This document shows, in pieces, positions 8,243 to 17,983 of a stretch of DNA of 64,000 bases. The position numbers were made by a program, and so were the translations under genes. This DNA is from DAOUET01 sp034430155 (GTDB lineage: Bacteria; Chloroflexota; Anaerolineae; Anaerolineales; UBA4823), in NCBI GenBank assembly GCA_034430155.1, contig DAOUET010000135.1, positions 1 to 64,000 on the forward strand, written 5' to 3'. Within the stretch, counting starts at the first letter, position 1, and each line of letters begins with the position of its first letter. The notes beneath the pieces were generated by a model. That model was not told the origin of the DNA, did no database searches, and saw nothing but the letters and a program-made list of their open reading frames with translations.

Positions 8243-9178
8243 ATGACCACTTCTTTTCCTTATCTGTCTCTATTCGAAGGATGCCTGGTTTCGCTTATTT
8301 GGGCCTCATCCTTTGTATTCGTCAAGATCGGGATGGAATACACGGGGCCATTCACCATAGGTGGTTTGCGTTACTTCCTGGCTTTTCTATTGCTGCTGCC
8401 TATCATGGCTATTAAACGCAATAGTAAATCAGCCTATCATCTTTCCAGGCAGATGTGGGTACGACTGGTTGCTATCGGGTTGGGCACCTATACGATTGGT
8501 AATGGTGCTTTCTATTGGGGGTTGAAATACCTGACTCCCACAACTGTTTCCTTCTTATTGAATCTCTCACCTCTGGTTGTACTGATTGCCAGCTTATTGT
8601 GGATGGAAGAGTTCCCCACCCGGCGTCAAATCCTTGGTGTCATTATTACTCTTTTGGGAAGCGCTCTTTTTTTCTCACCCGGTTTGAAATCTGGTGAGCC
8701 ATTAGGCATTGCAGTCGTACTCCTGGGGCTGTTGGGGTTCAACTTATTCGGCATCCTGGGTCGAGGGGTTGCTCGAGAAGATCAATTGGATACATTTTCG
8801 CTGACTGCTCTTCCATTGGGCATTGGTGGGGCATTAATGTTACTGATTGCACTACCTCTAGAAGGTTTGCCCATATTTGGAATTAAAGCGTGGCTGGTAG
8901 TTGGGTGGCTGGCTGTTATCAACACTGCGCTGGCTTATTCCCTGTATAATCATTCTCTTAAGGAGTTGACTGCCCTCGAGATGAACGTGTTGCTATCGCT
9001 CTCACCTCTTGGTACGGCTATTATGAGCTGGTTTATTCTGGGAGAAGAATTGACCGCGGTACAGATTTTGGGTTTGGTGATCGTGATTGTTGGCGTACTT
9101 CTGGTACAGCACTACCGGGCTGTAGTAATAGATAACCCTGCCGTCTCGGTGGAAATGTATGAAAAAAGCGATATGTAG
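8243..9178 (+). CDS. EamA/DMT-family membrane transporter
   Basis: A 311-residue protein with about ten hydrophobic segments in two homologous EamA halves. The first half has the typical SLIWASSFVFVKIGMEYTGP opening, and the second half begins at about residue 150. Members of the drug/metabolite transporter superfamily export amino acids or other small metabolites across the inner membrane. The substrate is unknown. The start codon has no clear ribosome binding site. It stands alone on its strand between the GrdB-like gene and a metallo-hydrolase. Confidence 0.85.
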   Translation: MTTSFPYLSLFEGCLVSLIWASSFVFVKIGMEYTGPFTIGGLRYFLAFLLLLPIMAIKRNSKSAYHLSRQMWVRLVAIGLGTYTIGNGAFYWGLKYLTPTTVSFLLNLSPLVVLIASLLWMEEFPTRRQILGVIITLLGSALFFSPGLKSGEPLGIAVVLLGLLGFNLFGILGRGVAREDQLDTFSLTALPLGIGGALMLLIALPLEGLPIFGIKAWLVVGWLAVINTALAYSLYNHSLKELTALEMNVLLSLSPLGTAIMSWFILGEELTAVQILGLVIVIVGVLLVQHYRAVVIDNPAVSVEMYEKSDM

Positions 9179-9329
9179 TGGGTGACGTGATTATGAAAGG
9201 ATAAACTGCTTGAGGTAACCCAAATTTATTGATTTCTATCTGTAAATCCAGACACTGTAATTCCAGTGATCTTTATTTATCCATAATGTCGACTAAATGA
9301 TTTATCAAAACGACTATTAGGTAATCTCA

Positions 9330-10268
9330 ATGGATCCAAAAATAAAAATTCACGAAAAGGACATATATACCCTTGATCTTAACTTCATGGGTATTCCGGG
9401 CACAATCGCGAGTTATCTTATCCCTCACACCCAGGGCGTGGTACTGGTAGAAAGTGGTCCCGGATCAACCCTACCTGCCTTGCAAAACCGCCTCACTGAA
9501 TTTGGCTTGAAAGTACCTGACATAACCGATGTATTGCTCACCCATATTCACCTCGATCATGCTGGGGCAGCTGGTTGGTTAGCCCGTCAAGGAGCACGCA
9601 TCCATGTACACCCCGTCGGTGCTCCTCATTTGCTTGATCCAACCAAATTACTGGCCAGTGCAGGCCGCATTTATGGTGACATGATGGATCAACTCTGGGG
9701 AGAATTTCTGGCAGTCCCACCAGATCACCTATCAATCCTCGAAGATAATCAGGTACTCGAAATAAGCGGATTACGGTTCCAAGCTTTAGATACACCGGGG
9801 CATGCCAACCACCACTTTGCATATTTATATGAAGATGTCTGTTTCTCCGGTGATATTGGGGGAGTGCGGATACAAGGACCCCGGCATCTTCGACTGCCAA
9901 TGCCGCCCCCAGAATTTCATCTCGAGAAATGGCGACAGAGCCTGGAACGTTTGCGTTCGGTAAAATTCAATCGCATTATCCCGACACACTTCGGCATCTA
10001 TCAGGATCCTGATTGGCACCTTAATGCCATTGTACGAGCTCTCAACGAAATTGAGGATTGGATGGGAAAAGTAATGCCCGCCAACCCATCCTTTGATGAA
10101 CTTAACAAAGAATTTCTCAATTGGATCAAAAATCGCTCTCTGGAAGAAGGTCTAACCACAAGTCAATTGGAAGCTTATGAGACTGCCAACCCTTCATGGA
10201 TGTCAACCTACGGTATCCAAAGATACTGGAGAAAATATAAAAGCCCCCAAGAGAATAAATCGATATAG
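9330..10268 (+). CDS. Metallo-beta-lactamase-fold hydrolase
   Basis: A 312-residue MBL-fold protein. THIHLDHAG at 71-79 is the HxHxDH metal motif; DTPGHANHH and FSGD further on, then IIPTHFG, supply the remaining metal ligands. About 80 extra C-terminal residues form a helical tail. Such enzymes hydrolyse thioesters, lactones or similar bonds with two metal ions; the substrate cannot be told. It converges with the oxidoreductase beta subunit gene; the 121-bp gap contains only a short CTGGCG/CGCCAG stem (10306-10320). Confidence 0.8.
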   Translation: MDPKIKIHEKDIYTLDLNFMGIPGTIASYLIPHTQGVVLVESGPGSTLPALQNRLTEFGLKVPDITDVLLTHIHLDHAGAAGWLARQGARIHVHPVGAPHLLDPTKLLASAGRIYGDMMDQLWGEFLAVPPDHLSILEDNQVLEISGLRFQALDTPGHANHHFAYLYEDVCFSGDIGGVRIQGPRHLRLPMPPPEFHLEKWRQSLERLRSVKFNRIIPTHFGIYQDPDWHLNAIVRALNEIEDWMGKVMPANPSFDELNKEFLNWIKNRSLEEGLTTSQLEAYETANPSWMSTYGIQRYWRKYKSPQENKSI

Positions 10269-10389
10269 CGAAGAGAAGGTAAAACATATTACCCAACCAC
10301 CGCAGCTGGCGACTCGCCAGAGACAGGCATCCTAACCTCCAAAAAAGCCCACAAACGAGTGATGGCGCATTGGGGATTCCCAGACCATC

Positions 10390-11439
10390 TCAGAACATCA
10401 TATCGTTCACATTCTTTATGGATTCCTTGGAGGGTCGAAGGAGATTTTTCGGTAACCGGTTAAGGGGTGTATCAGGCAACTCGTAGAGATCCAGTAATGT
10501 GGGGTGGGTTGTGTTGATATATATCAACCCGGTAACTAACCAGTTCTTAGCATTGGCTTCTTCCAACATGCACAATACTTTGCTCCGATCTGTGGGATCG
10601 TAATCTTGTTCTAACTTTTTTAAAATGATATTGGATCCATCGTGCAAAGTGACTTCTATGATCTCGCCTGATTCGTAATCTATCATGATGTCTTCCCGGG
10701 GAGGGACATAAGACAATTCATGCAATGGCGCCTCATGATCTTTACCCCAGGCGTATGAATGCATCGAATCATCCCTATTGTTGAATGTCACACATGGGCT
10801 AATGATGTCCAACACCGCTATACCGCGGTGGCTCAGCGCAGCTTTTATCAACTCCTTAACCTGTTTGGGGTCTCCTGCAAAAGATCGGGCCACAAATGTG
10901 GCATTTCCTACTACAGCTTCCCAGGCGATATCAATCGGCATGTAAGGGTTTCTGCCGTGACCCTTGAGGGTCAAACCGGGTTCTGCAGTGGCAGAGAATT
11001 GTCCCTTGGTTAGACCATAAACACCGTTATTCTCAACAATATAGACCAGAGATAGATTTCGGCGCATGACATGTTTGAATTGTCCCATGCCGATGCTGGC
11101 AGTGTCGCCATCGCCACTGACAGCAATGCCGATCATTGAGCGATCAGCGAACATGGCGCCGGTGGCAAGCGATGGCATACGTCCATGCAAGCCATTAAAT
11201 CCAAATGATCGGTTTAAAAAGTATGTTGGGCTCTTGCTTGAACATCCAATACCACTAAATTTTATGATCTTTTCTGGCGCGATGCTTAGTTCATAACACG
11301 CAGCGATGATCTGGCTGGAGATTGAATTATGACCGCAGCCTTGGCATAGCGTACTTGGTTGCCCCCGGTAATCTGATTTTTCTAACCCTATCAGATTCAC
11401 ATTTAATCGCGACCGCGCAGTTGTAGTTTGATCGGCCAT
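10390..11439 (-). CDS. korB: 2-oxoacid:ferredoxin oxidoreductase, beta subunit
   Basis: A 349-residue thiamine diphosphate-binding subunit. LCQGCGHN near the N-terminus and AVSGDGDTASIGMGQFKHV carry the Cys pair of the family and the TPP-binding GDG...N motif; IVENNGVYGLTKGQ follows. With the adjacent alpha subunit it would convert a 2-oxoacid (2-oxoglutarate or pyruvate) plus CoA to acyl-CoA, CO2 and reduced ferredoxin. The gene starts 2 nt after the alpha subunit stop, with GGAGG 10 nt upstream of ATG. Whether the substrate is 2-oxoglutarate, as in KorB, is inferred from resemblance only. Confidence 0.9.
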   Translation of the reverse strand: MADQTTTARSRLNVNLIGLEKSDYRGQPSTLCQGCGHNSISSQIIAACYELSIAPEKIIKFSGIGCSSKSPTYFLNRSFGFNGLHGRMPSLATGAMFADRSMIGIAVSGDGDTASIGMGQFKHVMRRNLSLVYIVENNGVYGLTKGQFSATAEPGLTLKGHGRNPYMPIDIAWEAVVGNATFVARSFAGDPKQVKELIKAALSHRGIAVLDIISPCVTFNNRDDSMHSYAWGKDHEAPLHELSYVPPREDIMIDYESGEIIEVTLHDGSNIILKKLEQDYDPTDRSKVLCMLEEANAKNWLVTGLIYINTTHPTLLDLYELPDTPLNRLPKNLLRPSKESIKNVNDMMF

Positions 11440-11441
11440 GC

Positions 11442-13274
11442 TTACAAAACCTCCTTGGTTTTGATGGATTCTTCAACCCAGCTTGCCGTCAATGGCAGGC
11501 CATCCAAATGAGCCATTGAGGTCAATTTCGTAGAATGATCGGGATAGCGCATCCTCAAAAGCTGGCTCAATTGTCCGTCCCTATTTAATTCAATGACATA
11601 AAGACGGTCATGCTCCTTGATAAACTCTGTAACTTCCGTGGTGAAAGGGATGGCGCGCACTCTTAAATAATCACTTTTTAATCCTTCCTTGGCAAGATGG
11701 TTACGTGCTTCTTCAATCGCAGGTTCCGTCGATCCAAAAGCGATAATCCCGATCTCAGCACCTGCCTGAGTCTTTACGATAGGTTTAGGCACCATAGATC
11801 TGGCTGTTTCATATTTCTTACTCAGGCGATCCATGATCCGTTCATAGTCCTCGGGGTTCTCAGTATATTGGGCGTACTCGTCATGACCGGTTCCTCGAGC
11901 GAAGTATGCGCTGCTTGGATTTTGATTACCAGGGAGTGTCCGATAAGGAATACCATCCCCATCAACGTCCAGATAACGTCCCCAATCGGGCATCTTCTCG
12001 ATATCATTTTCCCATAAGACTTTACCCCGCTCTAAAGGGCTTTGGGGGTATTCGAACGGGGTTGCCATCCATTGATTCATCCCTAGATCAAGATCACTTA
12101 ATACAAATACCGGAGCTTGCAATTGTTCAGCCAGGTCGAAGGCTCGCCAACCAAACTCATAACATTCATTGGCAGAACCGGGAAACAAGATAATTTGCTG
12201 GGTATCGCCGTGGCCCAAGAAATAAGTCATGGTAAGGTCACCTTGGGATGTGCGAGTCGGCAAGCCAGTGCTCGGTCCCACACGCTGAACATTCCAGACC
12301 ACAATGGGTACTTCGGAGTAATAAGCTAAGCCTGCGTATTCTGTCATCAAACTGAAACCAGGCCCAGAGGTGGAAGTCATCGCTCTTAAACCAGCCCAAC
12401 CAGCTCCTATCGCCATACCGATAGCTGCCAACTCGTCTTCAGCTTGAACTACTGCAAAGGTGTTCTTACCGGTCTCTGGGTCTTTGCGCAACATGGGGAG
12501 ATATTCATCTAATGATTCCGATAAACTTGAAGCTGGCGTTATTGGATACCAAGAAACGAATTGCACGCCACCATATATCGCTCCAAGGGCAGCGGCCGTA
12601 TTACCATCTGTCAGTATGTAATCATGAGTCTTATCCATGGGTTCGATTAGATATGGATCGCGTTTTTCCAGATTTTCAGCTGCCCAGCTGGCGGCTTTCT
12701 CAATTATGTCGTAATTGAGCTGGATGGGTCTCTGCTTACCTTTAAAGTGGAATTCCAGGGCCTGGAAGATTTTTTCAAGATCGATGCCCAACATTTGAGC
12801 TACCACGCCAACATAGACCATATTTGAAACGTAGTTCCTCAGGCTGGTTGGTGCCTCCGATTCATTTACCAGTTGCTTTACTGGCATGGGGTAAGCGACA
12901 ACATCTTCACGCCCAATTTCCAGCTTAATATCATCAGGATAGAAGAATGCTCCTCCCGGGAGTACCTCTGCCAGATCTTCGCTGAATGTGTTCGGGTTCA
13001 TCGCCACGACGATTTCATGTTCATCCCGACGTGCCAAAAACCCATCCTTGCTTACTCGGATGGTATACCAGGTAGGCAGGCCTTGAATGTTGGATGGAAA
13101 CAGGTTTTTTCCAGATATTGGGATCCCCATCTTGAATAAGGCGCGCAGGATAGTAAGGTTAGATGTCTGGCTTCCCGATCCATTTACTGTGCCGACTGTG
13201 ATTGAAAAATCGTTCACTTTCGGCTCTAATTCTTCCGACGGTTTTAGGTGTTCTATGGATTGAACAGCACTCAT
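11442..13274 (-). CDS. korA: 2-oxoacid:ferredoxin oxidoreductase, fused gamma-alpha subunit
   Basis: About 610 residues. The first 200 form the gamma domain (ITVGTVNGSGSQTSNLTILR, FPSNIQGLPTWY). The rest is the alpha subunit, with GNTAAALGAIYGGVQFVSWYPITPAS, AEDELAAIGMAIGAGWAG and TSTSGPGFSLM (pyrimidine-binding and PP domains). This gamma-alpha fusion is typical of oxygen-tolerant KorAB-type enzymes. GTG 13286 would extend the protein, but ATG 13274 with AGGAG 11 nt upstream is preferred. A GntR-type regulator lies immediately upstream on the same strand. Confidence 0.9.
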   Translation of the reverse strand: MSAVQSIEHLKPSEELEPKVNDFSITVGTVNGSGSQTSNLTILRALFKMGIPISGKNLFPSNIQGLPTWYTIRVSKDGFLARRDEHEIVVAMNPNTFSEDLAEVLPGGAFFYPDDIKLEIGREDVVAYPMPVKQLVNESEAPTSLRNYVSNMVYVGVVAQMLGIDLEKIFQALEFHFKGKQRPIQLNYDIIEKAASWAAENLEKRDPYLIEPMDKTHDYILTDGNTAAALGAIYGGVQFVSWYPITPASSLSESLDEYLPMLRKDPETGKNTFAVVQAEDELAAIGMAIGAGWAGLRAMTSTSGPGFSLMTEYAGLAYYSEVPIVVWNVQRVGPSTGLPTRTSQGDLTMTYFLGHGDTQQIILFPGSANECYEFGWRAFDLAEQLQAPVFVLSDLDLGMNQWMATPFEYPQSPLERGKVLWENDIEKMPDWGRYLDVDGDGIPYRTLPGNQNPSSAYFARGTGHDEYAQYTENPEDYERIMDRLSKKYETARSMVPKPIVKTQAGAEIGIIAFGSTEPAIEEARNHLAKEGLKSDYLRVRAIPFTTEVTEFIKEHDRLYVIELNRDGQLSQLLRMRYPDHSTKLTSMAHLDGLPLTASWVEESIKTKEVL

Positions 13275-13349
13275 TTCTTTGATCACTCCTAATATCCAGA
13301 TATGACGGTTTCGATTGTCTTGATTCTATGAATGGTCTAACAAACTACC

Positions 13350-14042
13350 TTATCCAGGATTAGATACAGGTCGGTGATAAATTAAATCTGTATGATCCAG
13401 TAATGCTTTGAAACCAGCCTCGAAATCTCCTTCACAAATGGCGTCTACCATGCTCTCGTGATAGTTCCAAACTTCTTGCAGATAATAATAATCAGCATAC
13501 ACATTCAATCCGACCGCTTCGTATGCGTCCCAATACGCTTCTAAAATTCCCAATACGAAGGGGTTATCCAAACGGCGGTATATCAGCAGATGGAATTTCC
13601 GGTGTTCGGCTTGAGGGATCTGGATCGGATTACCTCTTAATTTTTCCCAAGCCTGAGCTAGCAAAGATCGTAAAGATTCGTGATCTATCAAGGTAAGGTG
13701 ACTAACAGCCTCGTGCCAATAAGTCGCTTCAAGATGCTTACGTAAATCAGCAAAAGCATCGAAGTAACTTTTATCCAAGGCAATCGCATAGGAAAGGCTC
13801 TCTATTACTGCCGGCAGGAAAGTATACGGTCGGCGTCTTATCCCAGTGCGTGGACGCACTTCTACGAATCCCAAAGCCCTCGCTACCTCCATCTGTTCCC
13901 GCAAGCGCGAGACGCTAACTCCTAGCTCTTTGCTCAATGCGTTCAAGGATGGCAAACGAGGTAAAGCATTTTCGCCATTCCCATTCTTAGCTAAATATTC
14001 TAAGAATTCATAAGAGAGTAGCTTGCGGCTCCTGGGACTCAT
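13350..14042 (-). CDS. GntR/FadR-type transcriptional regulator (FCD domain)
   Basis: A 230-residue regulator. Residues 28-75 form the winged helix (LPSLNALSKELGVSVSRLREQMEVARALGF). The helical remainder fits the FCD ligand domain, with conserved positions HRKFHLLIYRRLDNP and NYHESMVDAICEGDFEAG that usually hold His ligands for a metal or carboxylate. FadR-like proteins respond to organic acids or acyl-CoA. It lies upstream of and on the same strand as korAB, so it probably controls that operon and itself. Confidence 0.8.
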   Translation of the reverse strand: MSPRSRKLLSYEFLEYLAKNGNGENALPRLPSLNALSKELGVSVSRLREQMEVARALGFVEVRPRTGIRRRPYTFLPAVIESLSYAIALDKSYFDAFADLRKHLEATYWHEAVSHLTLIDHESLRSLLAQAWEKLRGNPIQIPQAEHRKFHLLIYRRLDNPFVLGILEAYWDAYEAVGLNVYADYYYLQEVWNYHESMVDAICEGDFEAGFKALLDHTDLIYHRPVSNPG

Positions 14043-14067
14043 CGCTTAACCCTTCAATGTGATTAAT

Positions 14068-14093
14068 ATGATCATTCCTATTATTAGGATGAT
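14068..14093. promoter_or_regulatory. Imperfect palindrome, candidate operator of the GntR regulator
   Basis: ATCATTCCTA (14071-14080) and TAGGATGAT (14085-14093) form an inverted repeat with one skipped base, about 26 bp upstream of the regulator start on the minus strand. It overlaps a second small palindrome, ATGATCAT (14068-14075). The AT-rich setting fits an autoregulatory operator; binding is inferred. Confidence 0.4.
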
Positions 14094-14147
14094 TATTATT
14101 TTATCATTTCTTCAATACGGAGTCAAGCAGTACTGAAAATCTCAAAC

Positions 14148-15038
14148 TTATGTAAATAAAAATGGTAATTCTCGAAATGCCTTGCCCATTCTGGTTCCAT
14201 GCCAGGTAAGCAAACTTCCATCCACCAATACTATCCGCCCTTTTGCTACAGCAGGTGTCCCCTGTAATAATTTCATAAATTCATCGTAATGGGTCTGATT
14301 AAACGCATATGGTTCGTTTGGAAGCAAAATAATCTCCGGTTCTAATGCTCGGATTTCTGCTAGAGAGACGCGTGGATAACGAGTATCCCGCTCACCGGTG
14401 TCGATTGGATTACTCAATCCCAAATCCGCCATTAACGGATACTGTCTTTCCCTTTCAGCGAAGATGTTTTTTCCCCCAACAATCCTTAATAGGTCATGCA
14501 CATAAGTATGTTGATTGAAAGTCATCCACCATCGCTGACCATCTTGCGTTTTACCCATCCAGATCGGACAAAAGTAACGCAACGGTGCATGGTCATCTGT
14601 ACGAGACTGCAACCAACTAAAAGTCATTTCTAATGTTTTTATGCGCATAAAGGCGGTTTGACGGGAAAACATCCTGGCTATCCTAATAAGTACATCCAAA
14701 GCCTGGCGAACGGTTTGCGGAAATGTCACCAATACTGGGATCCCCTTTTTCTTCAAATCCTCCACGATTCCGCGTGGGTTTTCCTCTTTATTAGCGAGCA
14801 CCAGGTCAGGTGCCAGGGATAGAATTCCCTGTAAATGCGGGTTTTTCGGACCACCTATTCGGGTAAGACCCTTGACATCCTCGGCAGGATGAACGCAGTA
14901 ATCGGTGATGCCAATGACAAATTCCCCCAACCCTAAATCGAACAAACTCTCTGTCAAAGAGGGTACTAAAGACACTATTCGCTCTGGGGGATGTGCGATT
15001 CGAACAGCGTCATCCGAGCCATCGCTTACTACACTCAT
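14148..15038 (-). CDS. BtuF-like substrate-binding protein without signal peptide
   Basis: A 296-residue helical-backbone metal-receptor protein: RIVSLVPSLTESLFDLGLG near the N-terminus, then DYCVHP, RIGGPKNP and LAPDLVLANKEEN are typical of cobalamin/iron-siderophore binding proteins of the BtuF group. No signal peptide or lipobox is visible and no ABC permease or ATPase is adjacent, so a periplasmic transport role is doubtful. It is the last gene of the long minus-strand run that begins with iscX. Confidence 0.75.
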   Translation of the reverse strand: MSVVSDGSDDAVRIAHPPERIVSLVPSLTESLFDLGLGEFVIGITDYCVHPAEDVKGLTRIGGPKNPHLQGILSLAPDLVLANKEENPRGIVEDLKKKGIPVLVTFPQTVRQALDVLIRIARMFSRQTAFMRIKTLEMTFSWLQSRTDDHAPLRYFCPIWMGKTQDGQRWWMTFNQHTYVHDLLRIVGGKNIFAERERQYPLMADLGLSNPIDTGERDTRYPRVSLAEIRALEPEIILLPNEPYAFNQTHYDEFMKLLQGTPAVAKGRIVLVDGSLLTWHGTRMGKAFRELPFLFT

Positions 15039-15051
15039 AACGGTCTTCTCG

Positions 15052-16227
15052 TTAAGATTTCAATAAATTTGCTACAACTGAGGCCATCAAAGCGATAGCA
15101 ACTGGTAGAGCTTGCTCGTCAAAATCAAACCGGGAGCTGTGATGAGCCCCGTCCAAACCCTTTTTATGATTCGCAGACCCTACGAAGAAATAGCATCCTG
15201 GAATGGCCTCCATCATATAAGCCATATCCTCAGAACCCATTGTACAGAAGGAAGTATCCACCTGGCTTTCTGGGAACATTTCAGCAGCTATCTCTTTGAC
15301 TTTTTGGGTAATTTCAAGGTCATTTCTAACCGCAGGAGTCAATTTTTTCAACTCGATTTCCGCAACACAACCTAATGCCTTGGAGACACCCTCAACAATC
15401 TCCTGAAAGCGGTTTAATACCATTTCCCGAACTTCGAGTTTAAAAGTTCTAATCGTTCCCTTGATTTCGACATACGCCGGTATCACGTTGAAAGCCTCTC
15501 CAGCATGCAAGCTGGAAACCGTCACGACAGCTGTATCCAGTGGCGATACATTACGGGAAACAATCGTCTGTAAAGAAGTGATAACCTGCGTAGAAGCCAC
15601 TATGGGATCAATGGTTAAATTCGGTAAGGCGCCGTGCCCTCCCCTACCCGTAATTTTTACACGAAATATCTCCGAAGCTGCCATAATAGGACCAGGTGTT
15701 ATCCCAAACCATCCCAATGGCTTCTCATTCCACAAATGCAAAGCCAGGGTGATGTCTGGTTTCGGATTTTCCAATACCCCAGCCGATACCATCCCTTCGG
15801 CACCACCTAACCCCTCTTCAGCCGGCTGAAAAACAAACTTCACAGTTCCAGCCAATTCATTCCGGTGATCGTGTAACAACCGAGCCACGCTAAGCCCAAT
15901 GGCAGTATGCCCATCGTGACCACAAGCATGCATGACGCCAGGCACCTGTGAAGCGTATTCTGCTCCGGTTTCTTCCAGGATGGGCAATGCATCCATGTCA
16001 AACCTTAACAAGACTACCGGTCCCGCTCGAGAGCCCTCCAAAAGAGCCACGACACCTGTATCAGCGATTCCTGTGCTGACTTCCATATTGAGTTCGGTCA
16101 ATTGGCGCGCCACGATCCCTGCCGTTCGGACCTCCTGAAAACCCAGTTCGGGATGACAGTGGAAGTCACGCCTTAAAGCTTGAGTGAGGGGAAAAGCCTC
16201 GCGGGCCTCTTTTAGAAAACTGTCCAT
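15052..16227 (-). CDS. M20-family amidohydrolase (hippurate/N-acyl amino acid hydrolase type)
   Basis: A 391-residue M20D peptidase-like amidohydrolase. RRDFHCHPELGFQE, LRFDMDALPI, HACGHDGHT, QPAEEGLGGAEGM and MGSEDMAYM supply the metal ligands and catalytic Glu pair of the family. It should cleave the amide bond of N-acyl amino acids or small peptides using a binuclear metal centre in the cytosol. Length is normal. It lies 13 nt before the BtuF-like gene and 52 nt after the PIG-L gene, consistent with one transcript. Confidence 0.88.
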   Translation of the reverse strand: MDSFLKEAREAFPLTQALRRDFHCHPELGFQEVRTAGIVARQLTELNMEVSTGIADTGVVALLEGSRAGPVVLLRFDMDALPILEETGAEYASQVPGVMHACGHDGHTAIGLSVARLLHDHRNELAGTVKFVFQPAEEGLGGAEGMVSAGVLENPKPDITLALHLWNEKPLGWFGITPGPIMAASEIFRVKITGRGGHGALPNLTIDPIVASTQVITSLQTIVSRNVSPLDTAVVTVSSLHAGEAFNVIPAYVEIKGTIRTFKLEVREMVLNRFQEIVEGVSKALGCVAEIELKKLTPAVRNDLEITQKVKEIAAEMFPESQVDTSFCTMGSEDMAYMMEAIPGCYFFVGSANHKKGLDGAHHSSRFDFDEQALPVAIALMASVVANLLKS

Positions 16228-16279
16228 TCGAATTCAGTGAGTGAAGTGGAGAAAATGCCTATCTCAAATTCGGGCCTAT

Positions 16280-17011
16280 TCAATCGAACACGATCCTGCG
16301 AAACGGTTCCTCATAACGTGGATTTTCGGGGGTGGTATCCCCTGTGGTGCGTTTTCGCATCCGTTCTGCCAGGGCTTTGAAATCATCGATCTGGCTCTTA
16401 TGTTCAGATAATGCGCGGATTTTCACCTCCCAATATTCTGTCACGTCTAAACGGACATTTGGTTCCAAGGGGAGGGAAACCCAAACCTCTCGAACGATGT
16501 GTGGTTCTAAACCTTCGTCTCTCCAAAGTTCGACAAAATTTAGATGATCTCGAGCAGCAGGAAAAACTGCGTCCAAAGCCGCCTGTCCAGCTGCACGATG
16601 GTCTGGATGGTTAATATATGAATCGTGGATATACAGGTTAAGCGGGTCGCACGTGACCAGAATATCCGGTTTTTCCCGCCGAATTTCGCGGGTGATGTCC
16701 TTTCGCAAGTTCAGATCGGGGACCAGATACCCATCAGGATAGTCTAAAAAACGAACCCGAGTTACACCAAGGATTTTTGCAGCTGCCATCTGCTCTTCGT
16801 GACGGATACCACATAAATCCTCAGATGTGAGCGTTCGATCTTTTGTTCCTTTATCGCCACAAGTCAGCAGGCAATAAGAAACCAGATGCCCGGCATCTCT
16901 CCACCGGGCAATACTCGCCCCACAAAAAAATTCAGGGTCATCGGGGTGGGCTAGCACAACCAGAATGCGTTGAGGCTTACCCCAATGATCAGGATCTTGC
17001 GTTTCGCTCAT
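16280..17011 (-). CDS. PIG-L family LmbE-like N-deacetylase
   Basis: About 243 residues. VVLAHPDDPEFFCGASIARW at the N-terminus (HPDD metal motif) and INHPDHRAAGQAALDAVFPAARD in the middle (HxDH) are diagnostic of zinc-dependent LmbE/PIG-L deacetylases. They remove N-acetyl groups from glucosaminyl compounds such as those in mycothiol or bacillithiol synthesis. The ATG at 17011 is chosen; TTG 17035 would overlap the preceding ricT-like gene. The substrate here is unknown. Confidence 0.85.
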   Translation of the reverse strand: MSETQDPDHWGKPQRILVVLAHPDDPEFFCGASIARWRDAGHLVSYCLLTCGDKGTKDRTLTSEDLCGIRHEEQMAAAKILGVTRVRFLDYPDGYLVPDLNLRKDITREIRREKPDILVTCDPLNLYIHDSYINHPDHRAAGQAALDAVFPAARDHLNFVELWRDEGLEPHIVREVWVSLPLEPNVRLDVTEYWEVKIRALSEHKSQIDDFKALAERMRKRTTGDTTPENPRYEEPFRRIVFD

Positions 17012-17025
17012 TTTTCCACTTTCCC

Positions 17026-17910
17026 TCAATCGCAACCGCCATTTTCGTGTTTATCACAAGGTCCCTCAGATTTTCTTCGCAAGGCCTCGAGCTCATCCCA
17101 GGGTTCAAGATCCTCGCGGTTGAACTCAAATTCCCCTATATCACCCAAATCGACCAAGACTGCGTCCTTCAGAGGATAAACATCCACGACTTTACCCTCG
17201 CCTTGGGGCGAGATCACTCGCTTACCCCGTTTTGGGAGTTGCTTACGAGCCCGGACATACTGTTCATATTCGTAAATCAGGCAGCATCGCAAGCGCCCGC
17301 ACATCCCGGTGATTTCCGAAGGAGACAAGGAAATGCCCTGCTCCTTGGCCATTTTGATCGATATCGGGCTGAATTCGGTTAAGAACGTTGAGCAACAGCG
17401 GGTTTCCAGGCCGCAGGCGCCCATCCCACCCAAAATCTTGGCTACGTCGCGCGGGCCTATCTGGCGCATATCGATGCGTGAACGCGGATACGCCCGGCGC
17501 ATGGCGCTCCTCAGAGATCTCAGATCGACCTTTTCTCCCGTCTCAGTGCTATATAGAAAAGAAAGCCGAACGCCATCAAAACTGAATTCAGCTGCTACGA
17601 TCTTTACCTGGTCTATTTTCAATTCAGCTGCTTTAGCTCGGCAGTTAATCATGGCCTCCAGCTCTTTACGTTGCCATAACTGTCGAATCAAAAGATCTCT
17701 TGGGGTTGCTTTGCGTTTAATCGGTTTCCAGTCACCTTCAGAAGGTCCATTTAGATTGTGAATTATTTGCACGATTTCCCCGAGTTGACGCCCTCGGCTT
17801 GTTTCCACTATCGCAAAATCCCCAGTCTGAATCTCTGGATTACGACTCGCATCGAAGTGATAAATCTTTCCGGTTTTTTGAAAACGAATACCTACAACAT
17901 ACGGCTGCAT
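17026..17910 (-). CDS. ricT: PSP1-domain protein, RicT/YaaT-like
   Basis: About 294 residues with the PSP1 domain. Typical cysteine motifs are GGMGACGLETRCCSTFL and GMCGRLRCCLIYE, followed by PKRGKRVISPQGEGKVVDV. In Bacillus, RicT forms a complex with RicA and RicF that carries Fe-S clusters and stimulates RNA processing. No ricA or ricF homologue is visible here, but the gene sits in a run with mrp and iscX, matching an Fe-S theme. A Cys-rich tail ends in CDKHENGGCD. ATG 17910 is used rather than GTG 17916. Confidence 0.8.
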   Translation of the reverse strand: MQPYVVGIRFQKTGKIYHFDASRNPEIQTGDFAIVETSRGRQLGEIVQIIHNLNGPSEGDWKPIKRKATPRDLLIRQLWQRKELEAMINCRAKAAELKIDQVKIVAAEFSFDGVRLSFLYSTETGEKVDLRSLRSAMRRAYPRSRIDMRQIGPRDVAKILGGMGACGLETRCCSTFLTEFSPISIKMAKEQGISLSPSEITGMCGRLRCCLIYEYEQYVRARKQLPKRGKRVISPQGEGKVVDVYPLKDAVLVDLGDIGEFEFNREDLEPWDELEALRRKSEGPCDKHENGGCD

Positions 17911-17983
17911 GGTCACTTTAACATCACACTCCCTGAAAAATCATGCTTGTTTTTCTACCGATAAAAGCATCAGCCGCCTTATT